Shown piece by piece: positions 37,401 to 47,002 of a stretch of 64,000 bases of DNA (the first letter of the stretch is position 1; each line of letters opens with the position of its first letter). The stretch lies in NCBI RefSeq assembly GCF_031178445.1, contig NZ_JAPSIY010000007.1, forward strand, positions 1-64,000, written 5' to 3'. The notes under the pieces were generated by a model that saw only the letters and a list, made by a program, of their open reading frames with translations, had not been told where the DNA came from and searched no databases. The DNA comes from Microbacterium sp. GTDB taxonomy: Bacteria; Actinomycetota; Actinomycetes; Actinomycetales; Microbacteriaceae. Both the position numbers and the translations under genes were made by a program.

Positions 37401-38344
37401 CCGGTGTCGATCACGTACTTGATGCCGGGCACCGTCAAGCTCGTCTCGGCGACGTTCGTCGCGAGCACGACGCGGCGTCGCAGTCCTGCCACGGTGGATC
37501 GCTCGAACACGCGGTGCTGCTCGGCGGCGGACAGCCGGCCGTACAACGGCAGCACCTCCACAGGCGCGGTCGACGAACGATAGGCGGCGCGCACCGCATC
37601 GGCCGCATCGCGGATCTCCGCTTCGCCCGGCAGGAACACCAGAACATCGCCAGGGGCCTCCCTGTCGAGTTCGCGCAGCGCGGTGACGATCGCCGAGACC
37701 TCGTCCTCCGGCTCGGCGGCGGCGTCTTCCGTCGTCTCATCCATCAGCGGCCGGTAGCGGATCTCGACCGGGTAGGTGCGACCGGAGACCTCGACGATCG
37801 GCGCGGGTTCGCCCGACGCGTCGGCGAAGTGCGCGGCGAAGCTCTCGGGATCGATGGTCGCCGAGGTGATGATCACCTTCAGATCGGGGCGCTCGGGCAG
37901 GATGCGGCGCAGGTAACCGAGCAGGAAATCGACGTTGAGCGAGCGCTCGTGCGCCTCGTCGATGATGATCGTGTCGTAACGGCGCAGCAGCCTGTCACGG
38001 TGGATCTCGTTCAGCAGGATGCCGTCGGTCATCAGTGCGATGCGGGTGGCGTCCGACACCTGGTCGGTGAAGCGCACCTTGTAGCCGACCAGCCCGCCCA
38101 GTGCGACGTGCAGTTCCTCGGCGACGCGCTCGGCGATGGTGCGTGCCGCAAGTCGGCGCGGCTGCGTGTGAGCGATGCGCTCGCGGCCGAGTTCGAGGCA
38201 GATCTTGGGCAGCTGAGTGGTCTTGCCCGATCCCGTGGCGCCGGCGACGATCACGACCTGGTGGTCGCGGATCGCGTCGGCGATCTCGCCGCGGGCGGCG
38301 CTGACCGGCAGCTCGGGCGGATAGGAGATCACGGGCGAGGACAT
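34421..38344 (-). CDS. hrpA: ATP-dependent RNA helicase HrpA
   Basis: The 1307-residue product is a DEAH-box helicase. Motif I is GATGSGKT (35-42), motif II DEAH (129-132) and motif III SAT (161-163). The second RecA-like domain has FLPGEAEI, TNVAETSLTVPGI and QRSGRAGR. Helicase-associated and OB-fold domains follow, then the long DUF3418 C-terminal region typical of HrpA. HrpA resolves stalled or collided ribosomes and processes mRNA in E. coli. I chose ATG 38344. A TACGAT box and GGAGGG lie just upstream, and an earlier ATG at 38377 has no support. Confidence 0.96.
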   Translation of the reverse strand: MSSPVISYPPELPVSAARGEIADAIRDHQVVIVAGATGSGKTTQLPKICLELGRERIAHTQPRRLAARTIAERVAEELHVALGGLVGYKVRFTDQVSDATRIALMTDGILLNEIHRDRLLRRYDTIIIDEAHERSLNVDFLLGYLRRILPERPDLKVIITSATIDPESFAAHFADASGEPAPIVEVSGRTYPVEIRYRPLMDETTEDAAAEPEDEVSAIVTALRELDREAPGDVLVFLPGEAEIRDAADAVRAAYRSSTAPVEVLPLYGRLSAAEQHRVFERSTVAGLRRRVVLATNVAETSLTVPGIKYVIDTGTARISRYSARSKVQRLPIEAVSQASANQRSGRAGRTSDGIAIRLYGEDDFDKRPEFTEPEILRTSLASVVLQMLSLGFGDIAEFPFLTPPDSRGVKAALELLTEIGAVDLARGAQPRLTRIGREISRMPMDPRFARMLVEATRTGPGVLAAVMPIVAGLSIQDVRERPSADAPQSVRDEAERMHARFTDPTSDFLSLLKLWNHLRQQQAELGSSVFRRMCRSEHLNYVRVREWFDVHRQLRTLVKSPKTPSATASDPDAIHRAILAGLLSQIGVLDERTAAKGANKTPSKEQKRRVTEYRGARGIRFSIFPGSGLRKKSPQAVMAAEIVETSRTFARTVAAIDPAWAEALAGDLAKRQVTEPHWSKDAGAAVAYEKVTLFGVEIIPRRRVQFARIDRPGARELFVRHALVDGEWDPSRIDRRVGAFWRANAELRRRLEKLEERERRRDILAGDEAVFAFYDQRIPHEVFDVRSFETWWREALQQTPKLLVMRESDLVDEEERADRAEFPTRWAQADQVLGLAYRFEPGAPDDGVSAVIPLALLQQVRDAGFDWQVPGLRAELITALLRALPKAIRRHVVPAADWAEKFGEQLAEEGPEHHAGLPQRSLKEALAKLIQPLANQPVTAADFDDERVPGHLRMNFRAVDERGRVAGSDRDLAALQDSLSDRSRASVARSIARPERNAGTRRPEATAVAAASARGPIERDDLTDWTFGDLPEVLDTRVAGGVVRGYPAIVDRGRTVSVRLEATADAAASATRDGVLRLVLLNVPSPASYVQSHLTAPEKLALAASPYQNVAALIEDARTAVVRQMMDETTDGAIVHTEAEFRRVRDAVNAGLVDRLFACVSLVSRILAKSRDVERGLKSQNSLALLGPLNDIRSQLAGLIRPGFISATGVDRLAHLPRYLDGMLERLNTLANDPGKDRSRMTEYERMAKAYEDAGGSIPLPADASPALVEARWLLEEYRISVFAQRLGTAQPVSPQRIQKVLAELR

Positions 38345-38346
38345 AG

Positions 38347-39261
<915 letters not shown>

Positions 39262-39274
39262 GCCGCCGCTCGCT

Positions 39275-39336
39275 GCCGAGACCGCCAGCTGCCGCCGGCA
39301 CCCCGTGGTGCCGCGTGCGCAGCCGGGGGTCTCGGC
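39275..39336 (+). terminator. Compound hairpin after the aldo/keto reductase
   Basis: A 9-bp outer stem (GCCGAGACC at 39275-39283 with GGTCTCGGC at 39328-39336) encloses a second hairpin (GGCACC at 39297 and GGTGCC at 39307 with a CCGT loop). It lies 13 bp after the stop codon and probably terminates transcription, though no T run follows. Confidence 0.55.
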
Positions 39337-39397
39337 GCGTAGGGGGCCTCGACGATGGATGGCGCGACGAGGCCGCCCGGTGCGGGGGACAGCGGCG

Positions 39398-39403
39398 TAG
39401 CGT
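39398..39403 (+). promoter_or_regulatory. -10 box for a leaderless start (TAGCGT)
   Basis: TAGCGT ends 6 nt before the ATG at 39410, with GGAGAC between. The purine-rich spacer is too close to act as a usual ribosome binding site. Confidence 0.55.
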
Positions 39404-39409
39404 GGAGAC

Positions 39410-41188
39410 ATGACCAACCGGCTCGCGGACACCCTCAGTCCCTACCTGCGCGCCCACGCCGACAATCCGGTGGACTGGCAGCCGTGGGGACAGGCCGCGT
39501 TCGACGAGGCGCGGAAGCGCGATGTGCCGCTGCTCATCTCCATCGGGTACTCGACCTGCCACTGGTGTCACGTCATGGCGCGTGAGTCGTTCGCCGACGC
39601 GGAGACCGCACGGCGGATGAACGAGGGCTTCGTCGCGGTCAAGGTCGACCGTGAGGAGCATCCCGACGTCGATGCCGCGTTCATGGCCGCAGCCTCGGCG
39701 TTCACGCAGAACCTCGGCTGGCCGCTCACTGTCTTCACCACGCCCGGGGGAAGCGCGTTCTACGCCGGGACGTACTGGCCGCCGGAGGCACGGGGTGGCA
39801 TGCCAGGCTTCCGCGAGGTGCTCGCTGCCGTCGGTGAGGCGTGGACCGAGCGGCGGGCGGCTGTACTGGAGTCGGCCGACGCCGTCTCGGACGCCTTGCG
39901 GCAGGCCGCCCGTTCCGCTCCTGGCCGCCTGCCGGATCCGGCGGCTCTGCGCACGGCGGCGGAGAGGATCGTGGAGCGCGAGGACCGGCTGTTCGGAGGC
40001 TTCGGAGGAGCGCCGAAGTTCCCCATGGCCACGACGCTGCGGTTCCTGCAGCATCCGCTCGCTGGTGAGGCGGATGCCGCCACCCGGGCTCTCGACGCGA
40101 TGGCCGCGTCAGAGCTGAGGGACGCCGTCGACGGCGGCTTCTTCCGCTACGCCACCCAGCGCGACTGGACCGTTCCGCACTACGAGCGGATGCTCACCGA
40201 CAATGCGCAGCTCCTCGAGGTGGCGCTGGACGCCGGGCGAGAGGAGGTGGCGCGAGGCATTGCGGGATTCCTCCTCAGCGTGCTGCGCCGCGAGGGCGGA
40301 GCGTTCGGCGCCGCGCAGGACTCCGAGTCGTGGATCGACGGGGAGCGCAGCGAGGGCGGCTACTACCGGCGCCCGCCCGCGGAACGCCGCGCACTCGAGC
40401 CGCCCGCAGTGGACGGTAAGGTGCTGACCGGCTGGAACGGGCTGGCGATCGGCGCGCTCGCACGCGCAGGGGCGGTGCTCGGCGAGTCAGGCTGGGTGGA
40501 GGGCGCGGCCACCGCGGCCGGACACGTGCTGTCGGTCAACCGGGGCCCGCGCGGGGAGCTCGTCCGATCGTCGCTCGACGGCGTCGCCGCTGCGGCGGTG
40601 GCGACCGCGGGGGACGTCGGCCTGCTCGCCGAGGGCCTGTTCGCGCTGGCGCTCGCCGCGGGCGATGTCGCCTGGGCCGTGCATGCGATCGAGGTGCTCG
40701 GCGCTCCGGTCATCGCCGACCCCGTGCTGTCGGCGCAGGGCATCGTGCCGGCCGGTGACGACGGAGACGGCGACCTGCCCTCCGGCCCGGCCGCGCTGGC
40801 CTCCGCCCACCTCACAGCGTGGCTGCTGGGGGCAGGAGAGGAGCACCGCTCGCGCGCCGAGACCCTGGTGTCCGACGTCACGGCGCGCGCGGCGCAGCAT
40901 CCCCTCGCCCACGGCTCACTGCTGAGGGTGGCGGCGGGTCTGGCGCGGCCGCCGCGGCAGGTCGTCGCCGTGGTGAAGCGGCACGACGGGCCGCTCGCAC
41001 TTGCCGCGCGCCGGGTCGATGCCGACGTCGTGGCCGTGCTGAGCCCGGAGCGGGCGCAGGCGTTCGCCGACGCGGGCTTCTCACTGTTCGAGGGAAAGGG
41101 TGCGTCGTCCGACCTTGCGTACGACTGCCGCGATTTCGTGTGCCGGCTGCCGACCGCTGACCCGGAGGCGATCTCGCGCTCGCGCTGA
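39410..41188 (+). CDS. DUF255 thioredoxin-domain protein (YyaL/SPATA20 family)
   Basis: The 592-residue product starts with the family hallmark ([17 protein letters not shown]) and a thioredoxin-like domain holding CHWC (STCHWCHVM, about residues 47-50). It continues with [11 protein letters not shown] and [10 protein letters not shown]. The remainder resembles an (alpha/alpha)6-barrel seen in glycosidases and epimerases, with [12 protein letters not shown] and [17 protein letters not shown]. It is shorter than many family members (650-700). The biochemical role is not established. It has no signal peptide. Confidence 0.93.
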   Translation: MTNRLADTLSPYLRAHADNPVDWQPWGQAAFDEARKRDVPLLISIGYSTCHWCHVMARESFADAETARRMNEGFVAVKVDREEHPDVDAAFMAAASAFTQNLGWPLTVFTTPGGSAFYAGTYWPPEARGGMPGFREVLAAVGEAWTERRAAVLESADAVSDALRQAARSAPGRLPDPAALRTAAERIVEREDRLFGGFGGAPKFPMATTLRFLQHPLAGEADAATRALDAMAASELRDAVDGGFFRYATQRDWTVPHYERMLTDNAQLLEVALDAGREEVARGIAGFLLSVLRREGGAFGAAQDSESWIDGERSEGGYYRRPPAERRALEPPAVDGKVLTGWNGLAIGALARAGAVLGESGWVEGAATAAGHVLSVNRGPRGELVRSSLDGVAAAAVATAGDVGLLAEGLFALALAAGDVAWAVHAIEVLGAPVIADPVLSAQGIVPAGDDGDGDLPSGPAALASAHLTAWLLGAGEEHRSRAETLVSDVTARAAQHPLAHGSLLRVAAGLARPPRQVVAVVKRHDGPLALAARRVDADVVAVLSPERAQAFADAGFSLFEGKGASSDLAYDCRDFVCRLPTADPEAISRSR

Positions 41189-41353
41189 GCAGAGTGGTTG
41201 GTGATGCCAGCCTTTGAGGTGCCGGGCTGCGCAAGGTGCACGATCACCCCGCACCACATTGCATCGGGCAGTTCGGCCATCTAGTGTTTCGCATCGGTGC
41301 TGGCAGCCTTCGGCGCAGCATCCCGCCGCAATCCGGACGAGGAGGTCCGCTCG

Positions 41354-42760
41354 ATGACCGAAGTGCCGACGATCACCACGACGACGAGGGGCCTGCATCA
41401 GGGGCTCACTCGCCGGCAGATCTCGATGATGGGCCTCGGCGGCGCGATCGGCGCCGGACTCTTCGTCGGCTCCGGACAGGCGATCAGCATCGCGGGCCCC
41501 GCCGTGCTCGTGTCGTACCTCGTGGCAGGCACCATCGTCATCCTGGTCATGACCATGCTCGCCGAGATGGTCGCCGCGCGGCCCAGCTCCGGCGCGTTCA
41601 GCTCGTATGCCCAGCGCGCGATGGGCCGAAGCGCCGGCAGCGCCGTCGGCTGGCTGTACTGGATTCAGCTGGTCGTCGTGATCGCCGCGGAGGCGACAGG
41701 GGCCGCTGGCATCATCGAGGGATGGGTCCCCGGCATCCCGGCCTGGGCCTGGGTGCTGATCTTCGTCGTCGCGCTCACCGCCGTGAACCTTTTCGGCGTG
41801 CGCAACTACGGTCGGTTCGAGTTCTGGTTCGCCGCGATCAAGGTGTTCGCCATCGTCGCGTTCCTCGTGGTGGGCGTCTGCGCCATCGTCGGACTGATCC
41901 CCGGTGTGCCGGCGACCGGCATCGGCAACCTCGTCGCGCACGGCGGATTCGCCCCGCACGGCGTCACGGGAGTCGCCGCAGCGCTCCTCGCCGTCGTGTT
42001 CGCGTTCGGCGGCACCGAGGTCGTAGCCATCGCCGCTGCGGAATCCGACGATCCGTCGCACAACATCCGCCGGATCGTGCGCGAGGTGATGGTGCGCATC
42101 CTGGTGTTCTACCTGGGCTCGATCTTCGTCATCGTGGCGGTGCTGCCCTGGAACGACGCGGCGGTGACCGAGGGACCGTTCTCGGCCGTCCTCGCCACGC
42201 TGCGCGTGCCAGGCGTCGACCTCGTGATGTCGCTCATCGTCGTCATCGCTCTGCTCTCGGCGATGAACGCCAACATCTACGGCGCCTCGCGCATGGCCTA
42301 CTCGCTGGGCGAGCGCGGTCTCGCTCCCACCGCGTCCATCCGCACCAGCGAGAAGGGCGTGCCCTATGTCGCGGTGCTCGCGTCGGTGGCGTTCGGGTTC
42401 GTGACCGTCGGGCTGAACTGGGCCTTCCCCGGAGTGGTGCTGGGCGCGCTGCTCAACGTCGTCGGTTCTACGGTGCTCGTCATCTGGACGTCCACCGCGA
42501 TCGCACAGATCATCCTGCGTCGCCGGGCCGACCGCGACGGCACGACCCTGCCGATGCGCATGTGGGGCTTCCCCTGGCTGTCATGGCTCTGCCTGGCGCT
42601 GCTGGCCGGCGTGATCGCCCTGGCGATGACCGATGCAACCGCGCGCACGCAGCTGCTGCTGACGCTCGGGCTCACCGCAGCGCTGCTCATCGGCGCCCGG
42701 CTCACCCGCGGGGTGTCGCGACCTGGTGTGCTGAAGGAGCCGATCGACCCGCGCGCCTAG
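41354..42760 (+). CDS. APC-superfamily amino acid permease
   Basis: The 468-residue membrane protein has about 12 hydrophobic helices and the amino-acid transporter signature near the N-terminus (MMGLGGAIGAGLFVGSGQAI). A second conserved region, FAFGGTEVVAIAAAESDDP, corresponds to the broken helix 6 that binds substrate in APC carriers. Its pattern is of the AAT group (GABA, proline, aromatic or basic amino acids); the substrate is open. The ATG at 41354 has an ideal GGAGG 8 nt upstream. A longer in-frame start at 41297 is less likely. The 165 bp before it hold a TAGTGT -10-like box at 41283 and nothing else I recognise. Confidence 0.92.
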   Translation: MTEVPTITTTTRGLHQGLTRRQISMMGLGGAIGAGLFVGSGQAISIAGPAVLVSYLVAGTIVILVMTMLAEMVAARPSSGAFSSYAQRAMGRSAGSAVGWLYWIQLVVVIAAEATGAAGIIEGWVPGIPAWAWVLIFVVALTAVNLFGVRNYGRFEFWFAAIKVFAIVAFLVVGVCAIVGLIPGVPATGIGNLVAHGGFAPHGVTGVAAALLAVVFAFGGTEVVAIAAAESDDPSHNIRRIVREVMVRILVFYLGSIFVIVAVLPWNDAAVTEGPFSAVLATLRVPGVDLVMSLIVVIALLSAMNANIYGASRMAYSLGERGLAPTASIRTSEKGVPYVAVLASVAFGFVTVGLNWAFPGVVLGALLNVVGSTVLVIWTSTAIAQIILRRRADRDGTTLPMRMWGFPWLSWLCLALLAGVIALAMTDATARTQLLLTLGLTAALLIGARLTRGVSRPGVLKEPIDPRA

Positions 42761-42811
42761 TAGCGTTGTCCCCCGGAGCGCGGTTGCCGATCGCGCGAGG
42801 GAGGAAACCGC

Positions 42812-43729
42812 ATGTCTGTTGGTCTGCTGGCCGTCGTAGACGACATCCTCAGCGCCGCCATGAAGGCCTCCGCGAAGGCGGCGGGCGTCGTCATCGACGA
42901 TGCGGCCGTCACCCCGCAGTACGTACAGGGGCTGACTCCGGCGCGGGAACTGCCTGTGGTCGCCAAGATCGCACTCGGCTCGATCGCCAACAAGTTCGTC
43001 ATCATCATCCCGATCGCCCTGCTGCTGACGGCGTTCGCCCCGTGGGTGCTGCCGTACCTGCTGATCCTCGGCGGCGGATACCTCTGCTTCGAGGGCGCCG
43101 AGAAGGTATTGGAGTGGTTCGGATTCGGCCACGGCCACGCTGATGAGGGCGAGCGCAACGAGAACAGATTGGTGTGGGGTGCCATCCGCACCGATCTCAT
43201 CCTGTCGACGGAGATCATGCTCATCTCGCTCGCGAATCTCGAAGCGGGGATGGGCATCTGGCAGACACTGCTCGTGCTCGCCGTGATCGCCGTGGTGATG
43301 ACCGGCGTCGTCTACGGCGCCGTGGCGCTGCTGGTGAAGATCGACGACATCGGTCTCGGCATGGCGAAGAGCCCGGTGCGCCGGGTCCGGCACACGGGTA
43401 CGCGCATCGTGCGCTCCATGCCCGCCGTGTTCCGGGTGATCAGCGTGATCGGCACCGTGGCGATGCTGTGGGTCGGCGGTCACCTGGTGATCGTGAACCT
43501 CGGAGAGATCGGCTGGCATGTCCTCTCGGATCTGCTGCACGGCGTCGAACACCTGCTCGAGCCGCTGGGCGGAGTGGTCGTCTGGGTGGGCGACACGGCG
43601 GTCTCGGCCGTCGCCGGCCTGATCGCGGGACTCATCATCGTCGGGGTCGTGCTCGGCATCAGCCGACTGCTGGGCAAGCAGCCGAGCTTCGACGAAGGCC
43701 ACCAGAAGGTTCCCGGTACCCAGCACTGA
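42812..43729 (+). CDS. DUF808 family membrane protein (YedI-like)
   Basis: The 305-residue product has the DUF808 start (GLLAVVDDILSAAMKASAKAAGVVIDDAAVTPQYV) and several hydrophobic helices, including those around residues 61-90, 128-165, 205-235 and 258-280. The GGGYLCFEGAEKVLEW block is typical. The function is unknown; relatives are inner-membrane proteins of many bacteria. GGGAGGAAA precedes the ATG. It stands alone, with a possible TAGCGT promoter box at about 42763 after the permease gene. Confidence 0.9.
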   Translation: MSVGLLAVVDDILSAAMKASAKAAGVVIDDAAVTPQYVQGLTPARELPVVAKIALGSIANKFVIIIPIALLLTAFAPWVLPYLLILGGGYLCFEGAEKVLEWFGFGHGHADEGERNENRLVWGAIRTDLILSTEIMLISLANLEAGMGIWQTLLVLAVIAVVMTGVVYGAVALLVKIDDIGLGMAKSPVRRVRHTGTRIVRSMPAVFRVISVIGTVAMLWVGGHLVIVNLGEIGWHVLSDLLHGVEHLLEPLGGVVVWVGDTAVSAVAGLIAGLIIVGVVLGISRLLGKQPSFDEGHQKVPGTQH

Positions 43730-43744
43730 CCTTCACGCCCCGCG

Positions 43745-43767
43745 CTGAGCGCTCCCGGCGGGCTCAG
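43745..43767. terminator. Short hairpin between convergent genes
   Basis: A 6-bp stem (CTGAGC/GCTCAG) with an 11-nt loop lies between the convergent DUF808 and mannosyltransferase stop codons. It is weak but well placed. Confidence 0.35.
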
Positions 43768-45317
43768 ATCCAGCCGGGCATCCAGTTGTGGATGAGCCAG
43801 AACGGGTAGGGCACGCTCCAGCCCGTCCACACGGGGTAGTAGAACGCAGAGACGCCGACGACGAACACGAGGAACACCACCACGGTGCGCTGGCCCGCCT
43901 GCCGGCGGCACAGCGCGTCGTCGGCCGCGCCGGCGATCGCGCGCAGCGCGACGACCAGTGCGAGGATCAGGAACGGCGCCATCACGACTGTGTAGAACTG
44001 GAAGATCGTGCGCTGGGGGATCAGCAGCCACGGAACGTAGGTGGCGAGCAGTCCGACGAGCGGGTAGGTGACCGCCGGGGAGGCGGGGGCGCGGTCGATC
44101 AGGCCCCGGACGAACAGGTAGAGAAGGAAGACGACCGCAGCCACGCCGCCGTACCAGATCAGCGGATTCGGCACCGACGAGGTCACGGCGATGCAATGGC
44201 CGGTGCCGCACGGCGCCGGGTCGTCGGCCACCCAGATCGCAGTGGGGCGCAGCAGCAATGGCCACTGCCAGGCGGGGCTGGCGTACGGGTGCCCGCTGAC
44301 CAGGCCGACGTGGAAGCCGAACATCGCCTCGTGGTAGTTCCACAGCGCCGCCAGGGGGTTGGCGTCGGAGCCCCGGTCGTAGCCTCCTGAGGTCGCCAGC
44401 CAGCCGGTCCAGCTGGCCAGGTACGTGAGCAGCGCCGGGCCCACCAGCAGCAGGAAGGAGACCGGACCCTGGCGGAAGGCGGCATCCGTCGGCCACAGCA
44501 CGATGCCGGCGCGGCGTCGTGCCAGCGCATCCGTCACGACCGCGTACACACCGAGAACGGCCAGCGCGTAGAGGCCGGACCATTTCACGGCGGATGCTGC
44601 GCCGAGCGCGACGCCTGCGGCGATCAGCCACGGTCGCGCCCACAGCACCGGGCCCGCGAGCGGATCGACCTCCCCGGCACGCGCCGTCTCGAGCAGCGGT
44701 ATGGTGCGCTCGCGATCGATCAGCACGAACAGGAATCCGAGCAGCAGGAAGAACGTCAGGATGCCATCCAGCAGTGCGATCCGGCTCATCACGATGCCGA
44801 GTCCGTCGATGGCCAGCAGCCCGCCGGCGATCGTGGCGTAACCGCGTGAGCCGGTCAGCCGCAGCGCGATCAGGTACACCAGCAGCACGGTCAGCGTGCC
44901 CAGCAGGGCGGTGGTGAACCGCCAGCCGAAACTCGATCCCGGGCCCGCGATCGCCATGCCGAGCGCGATGATCCACTTGCCGAGCGGAGGATGCACGACG
45001 AACGAGCCCGCCGTCTGCAGGGCGGAGGTGTCGCCTTGCGGCAGCTGCGCGTCGGCGTCATCCCCCCATTTCGCCTCGTAGCCGAGCGACCACAGCGACC
45101 AGGCGTCCTTCACGTAGTACGTCTCGTCGAACATGATCTCGTGCGGATGCCCGAGGTTCGTCAGCCGCAGCACGGCAGCGAGCAGCGTCACCACTGCCGG
45201 TGCGAGCCAGCCGAGCATCCGGTGCAGCACCGGGTCGGCCGCGGCTCGCGCGCGTGCCCTCTCGAGCCAGGTGCGCCGCGCGTCGAGCGGCGGCAGCAGC
45301 GGGGCGGGAGAGGTCAC
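43764..45317 (-). CDS. pmt: Polyprenyl-phosphate-mannose protein mannosyltransferase (Pmt, GT39)
   Basis: The 517-residue membrane protein has about ten helices. The first extracytoplasmic loop carries the catalytic Asp64-Glu65 (FDETYYVKD), followed by VHPPLGKW and a second acidic loop (ALLDGILTFF). This is the actinobacterial O-mannosyltransferase, which attaches mannose from polyprenyl-phosphomannose to Ser/Thr of exported proteins during secretion. The GTG start at 45317 lies 6 nt after TAGGCT. It is divergent from rsmI, an arrangement I recall from other actinobacteria. Confidence 0.94.
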   Translation of the reverse strand: MTSPAPLLPPLDARRTWLERARARAAADPVLHRMLGWLAPAVVTLLAAVLRLTNLGHPHEIMFDETYYVKDAWSLWSLGYEAKWGDDADAQLPQGDTSALQTAGSFVVHPPLGKWIIALGMAIAGPGSSFGWRFTTALLGTLTVLLVYLIALRLTGSRGYATIAGGLLAIDGLGIVMSRIALLDGILTFFLLLGFLFVLIDRERTIPLLETARAGEVDPLAGPVLWARPWLIAAGVALGAASAVKWSGLYALAVLGVYAVVTDALARRRAGIVLWPTDAAFRQGPVSFLLLVGPALLTYLASWTGWLATSGGYDRGSDANPLAALWNYHEAMFGFHVGLVSGHPYASPAWQWPLLLRPTAIWVADDPAPCGTGHCIAVTSSVPNPLIWYGGVAAVVFLLYLFVRGLIDRAPASPAVTYPLVGLLATYVPWLLIPQRTIFQFYTVVMAPFLILALVVALRAIAGAADDALCRRQAGQRTVVVFLVFVVGVSAFYYPVWTGWSVPYPFWLIHNWMPGWI

Positions 45318-45323
45318 CCGATC

Positions 45324-45329
45324 AGCCTA
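45324..45329 (-). promoter_or_regulatory. -10 box for a leaderless start (TAGGCT)
   Basis: On the minus strand TAGGCT ends 6 nt before the GTG at 45317. It shares the 54-bp divergent gap with the rsmI promoter. Confidence 0.55.
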
Positions 45330-45359
45330 TGGGCTCCTGGCGGGGATGCCCGGGAGACC

Positions 45360-45365
45360 TAAGCT
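45360..45365 (+). promoter_or_regulatory. -10 box for a leaderless start (TAAGCT)
   Basis: TAAGCT ends 6 nt before the rsmI ATG at 45372, with GGGCGG between. Confidence 0.55.
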
Positions 45366-45371
45366 GGGCGG

Positions 45372-46187
45372 ATGATCATCCTCGCGGCGACCCCGATCGG
45401 CAATCTCGGCGACGCGTCACGCCGCCTGGTCGAGGTTCTCGAGAACGCTGAGATCGTGGCCGCGGAGGACACCCGGACGACGCAGCGGCTCCTGCAGGCG
45501 CTGCAGATCGAGAACCGGCCGCGGCTCATCGCACTGCACGACCACAACGAGAAGCAGAAGGCCGGCGAGCTCGCCGAGCTCGCCGAAGAGCACGACATCG
45601 TCGTGGTGAGCGACGCCGGGATGCCTGCGGTGAGCGATCCGGGATACGGGCTGGTGGCCGCGGCGGTGGAGCGCGGGGTGACGGTCACCGCGATCCCCGG
45701 CCCCAGCGCCGTGCTGATGGCGCTCGCGATCTCGGGCCTGCCCACCGACCGGTTCACCTTCGAGGGGTTCCTTCCGCGCAAGCCCGGGGAGCGCAGGCAG
45801 ACACTGGGTCTGCTCGCGTCCGAATCGCGCACCATGGTCTTCTTCGAATCCCCGTCGCGGCTGGCCGCGTCGTTGGCAGATCTCGGCTCGGCGTTCGGCG
45901 ACCGCCGCCGCATCGCCGTGTGCCGCGAGCTCACCAAGCTCTACGAGGAGGTGCGTCGGGGAACCGCCTCCGAGCTGGAGGAATGGGCCGCGGCGGGAGT
46001 GAAGGGCGAGATCGTCATCGTCGTAGAGGGCGCGCCGCCCGTGGAGGTCTCGGCGGAGGACGCCCTGGCGCAGGTGCAGACGCTCGTGGCATCCGGCGCC
46101 CGGCTGAAGGAGGCCTGCGCCGAGGTCGCCGCTGCCACCGGCCTCAGCTCCCGCGACCTCTATCAGGCGGCGCTGGCCGCGCGATGA
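45372..46187 (+). CDS. rsmI: 16S rRNA (cytidine1402-2'-O)-methyltransferase
   Basis: The 271-residue product is a tetrapyrrole-methylase-fold enzyme. The N-terminal block is LAATPIGNLGDASRRLVEVL, followed by VAAEDTRTTQRLL, the SAM-binding VVSDAGMPAVSDPGYGLV and the C-terminal RsmI-type helical domain (LKEACAEVAAATGLSSRDLYQAAL). It 2'-O-methylates C1402 in the ribosomal decoding centre using S-adenosylmethionine. Its stop codon overlaps the ATG of the methyltransferase that follows (ATGA). Confidence 0.97.
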   Translation: MIILAATPIGNLGDASRRLVEVLENAEIVAAEDTRTTQRLLQALQIENRPRLIALHDHNEKQKAGELAELAEEHDIVVVSDAGMPAVSDPGYGLVAAAVERGVTVTAIPGPSAVLMALAISGLPTDRFTFEGFLPRKPGERRQTLGLLASESRTMVFFESPSRLAASLADLGSAFGDRRRIAVCRELTKLYEEVRRGTASELEEWAAAGVKGEIVIVVEGAPPVEVSAEDALAQVQTLVASGARLKEACAEVAAATGLSSRDLYQAALAAR

Positions 46188-46795
46188 CGGAGGCCGGTGT
46201 CGCGCACGCGTACGACGCGCGGGCCGCGGAGTACATCGCGCTCCTCGGCGAAGTGGATCGACTGGCGGCGCAGGACCGCGAGGAGATCGGCGCGTGGGCC
46301 GATGCCGCAGCGGGACGGATGCTGGATGCCGGCTGCGGGCCCGGCCTGTGGACGCGCTTCCTGCACGACCGGGGGCATGACGTGCTCGGCGTCGACCTGT
46401 CGCAGCGGTTCGTGGCGCACGCGAGGACGCAGCATTCGCATCTCGAGTTCGTGCACGGCAGTTTCGCGGAGCTTCCGCTGCCCGACGGCTCGCTCGGCGG
46501 CATCCTCGCCTGGTACTCGCTGATCCACACACCGCCGGACGACGTCCCGTCGGTTCTCGCGGAGTTCGCGCGCGTGCTCGCGCCCGGCGGCAGCATCCTG
46601 TTCGGGTACTTCGACGGCCCGGCGCGCGAGCCCTTCGCTCACGCCGTCACGACCGCGTACTTCTGGACTCTGGATGCCCTGGCACCCCTGCTCGCCGACG
46701 CGGGCTTCACCGTCGCCGCCGTCGAGCGTCGCGATCGCACTCCCGACGAGCCCAGCACCCGCCCGCACGCCTCCCTGACCGCCGTCCGCCGCTGA
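46184..46795 (+). CDS. Class I SAM-dependent methyltransferase
   Basis: The 203-residue product has the class I motif I (MLDAGCGPGLWTRFL), the acidic strand-2 end (VLGVDLSQRFV) and a motif-II/III region (VLAEFARVLAPGGSILFGYF). The substrate is unknown. It is coupled to rsmI by a 4-nt overlap, so it might act on a translation component, but the fold is shared by small-molecule enzymes such as UbiE-like proteins. Confidence 0.9.
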   Translation: MTEAGVAHAYDARAAEYIALLGEVDRLAAQDREEIGAWADAAAGRMLDAGCGPGLWTRFLHDRGHDVLGVDLSQRFVAHARTQHSHLEFVHGSFAELPLPDGSLGGILAWYSLIHTPPDDVPSVLAEFARVLAPGGSILFGYFDGPAREPFAHAVTTAYFWTLDALAPLLADAGFTVAAVERRDRTPDEPSTRPHASLTAVRR

Positions 46796-47002
46796 TCCAC
46801 CGACCCTCCCACCTCCGCGCGCCGAGGAGATGGCGCGCCTCGGCGCACAGGAGGGCGGAGGACGTTCCCGGAGCGAGCATCGGGAGGGGCCCGCGCAGCG
46901 GGAGGGAACCCGCTCTGCGAGCCCAGGGAAGGTCCGCAGCCCGCCCCGACAGCAAGAGTCACGAAACAAACCCGCCCCCGCTTCCCGCCTAGAATCGATG
47001 CC
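46796..47002. other. 207-bp gap with several hairpins before metG
   Basis: No gene is evident. A 9-bp perfect stem with a 10-nt loop (GCGCCGAGG at 46819 and CCTCGGCGC at 46838) lies 24 bp past the methyltransferase stop and may terminate it. Further right, CCCGC-GCA-GCGGG (46890-46902) and AGCGGG-AGGGAA-CCCGCT (46897-46914) share an arm and exclude each other. If metG is leaderless, as its promoter suggests, these are not part of its mRNA. Confidence 0.5.
46990..46995 (+). promoter_or_regulatory. -10 box of metG (TAGAAT)
   Basis: TAGAAT ends 7 nt before the ATG at 47003 and matches the consensus well. It implies a leaderless or nearly leaderless metG mRNA. Confidence 0.6.

Noticed and set aside
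46796..47002. T-box leader upstream of metG
   Set aside because: There is no T-box consensus or specifier hairpin. A -10 box 7 nt before the ATG argues against any long leader.
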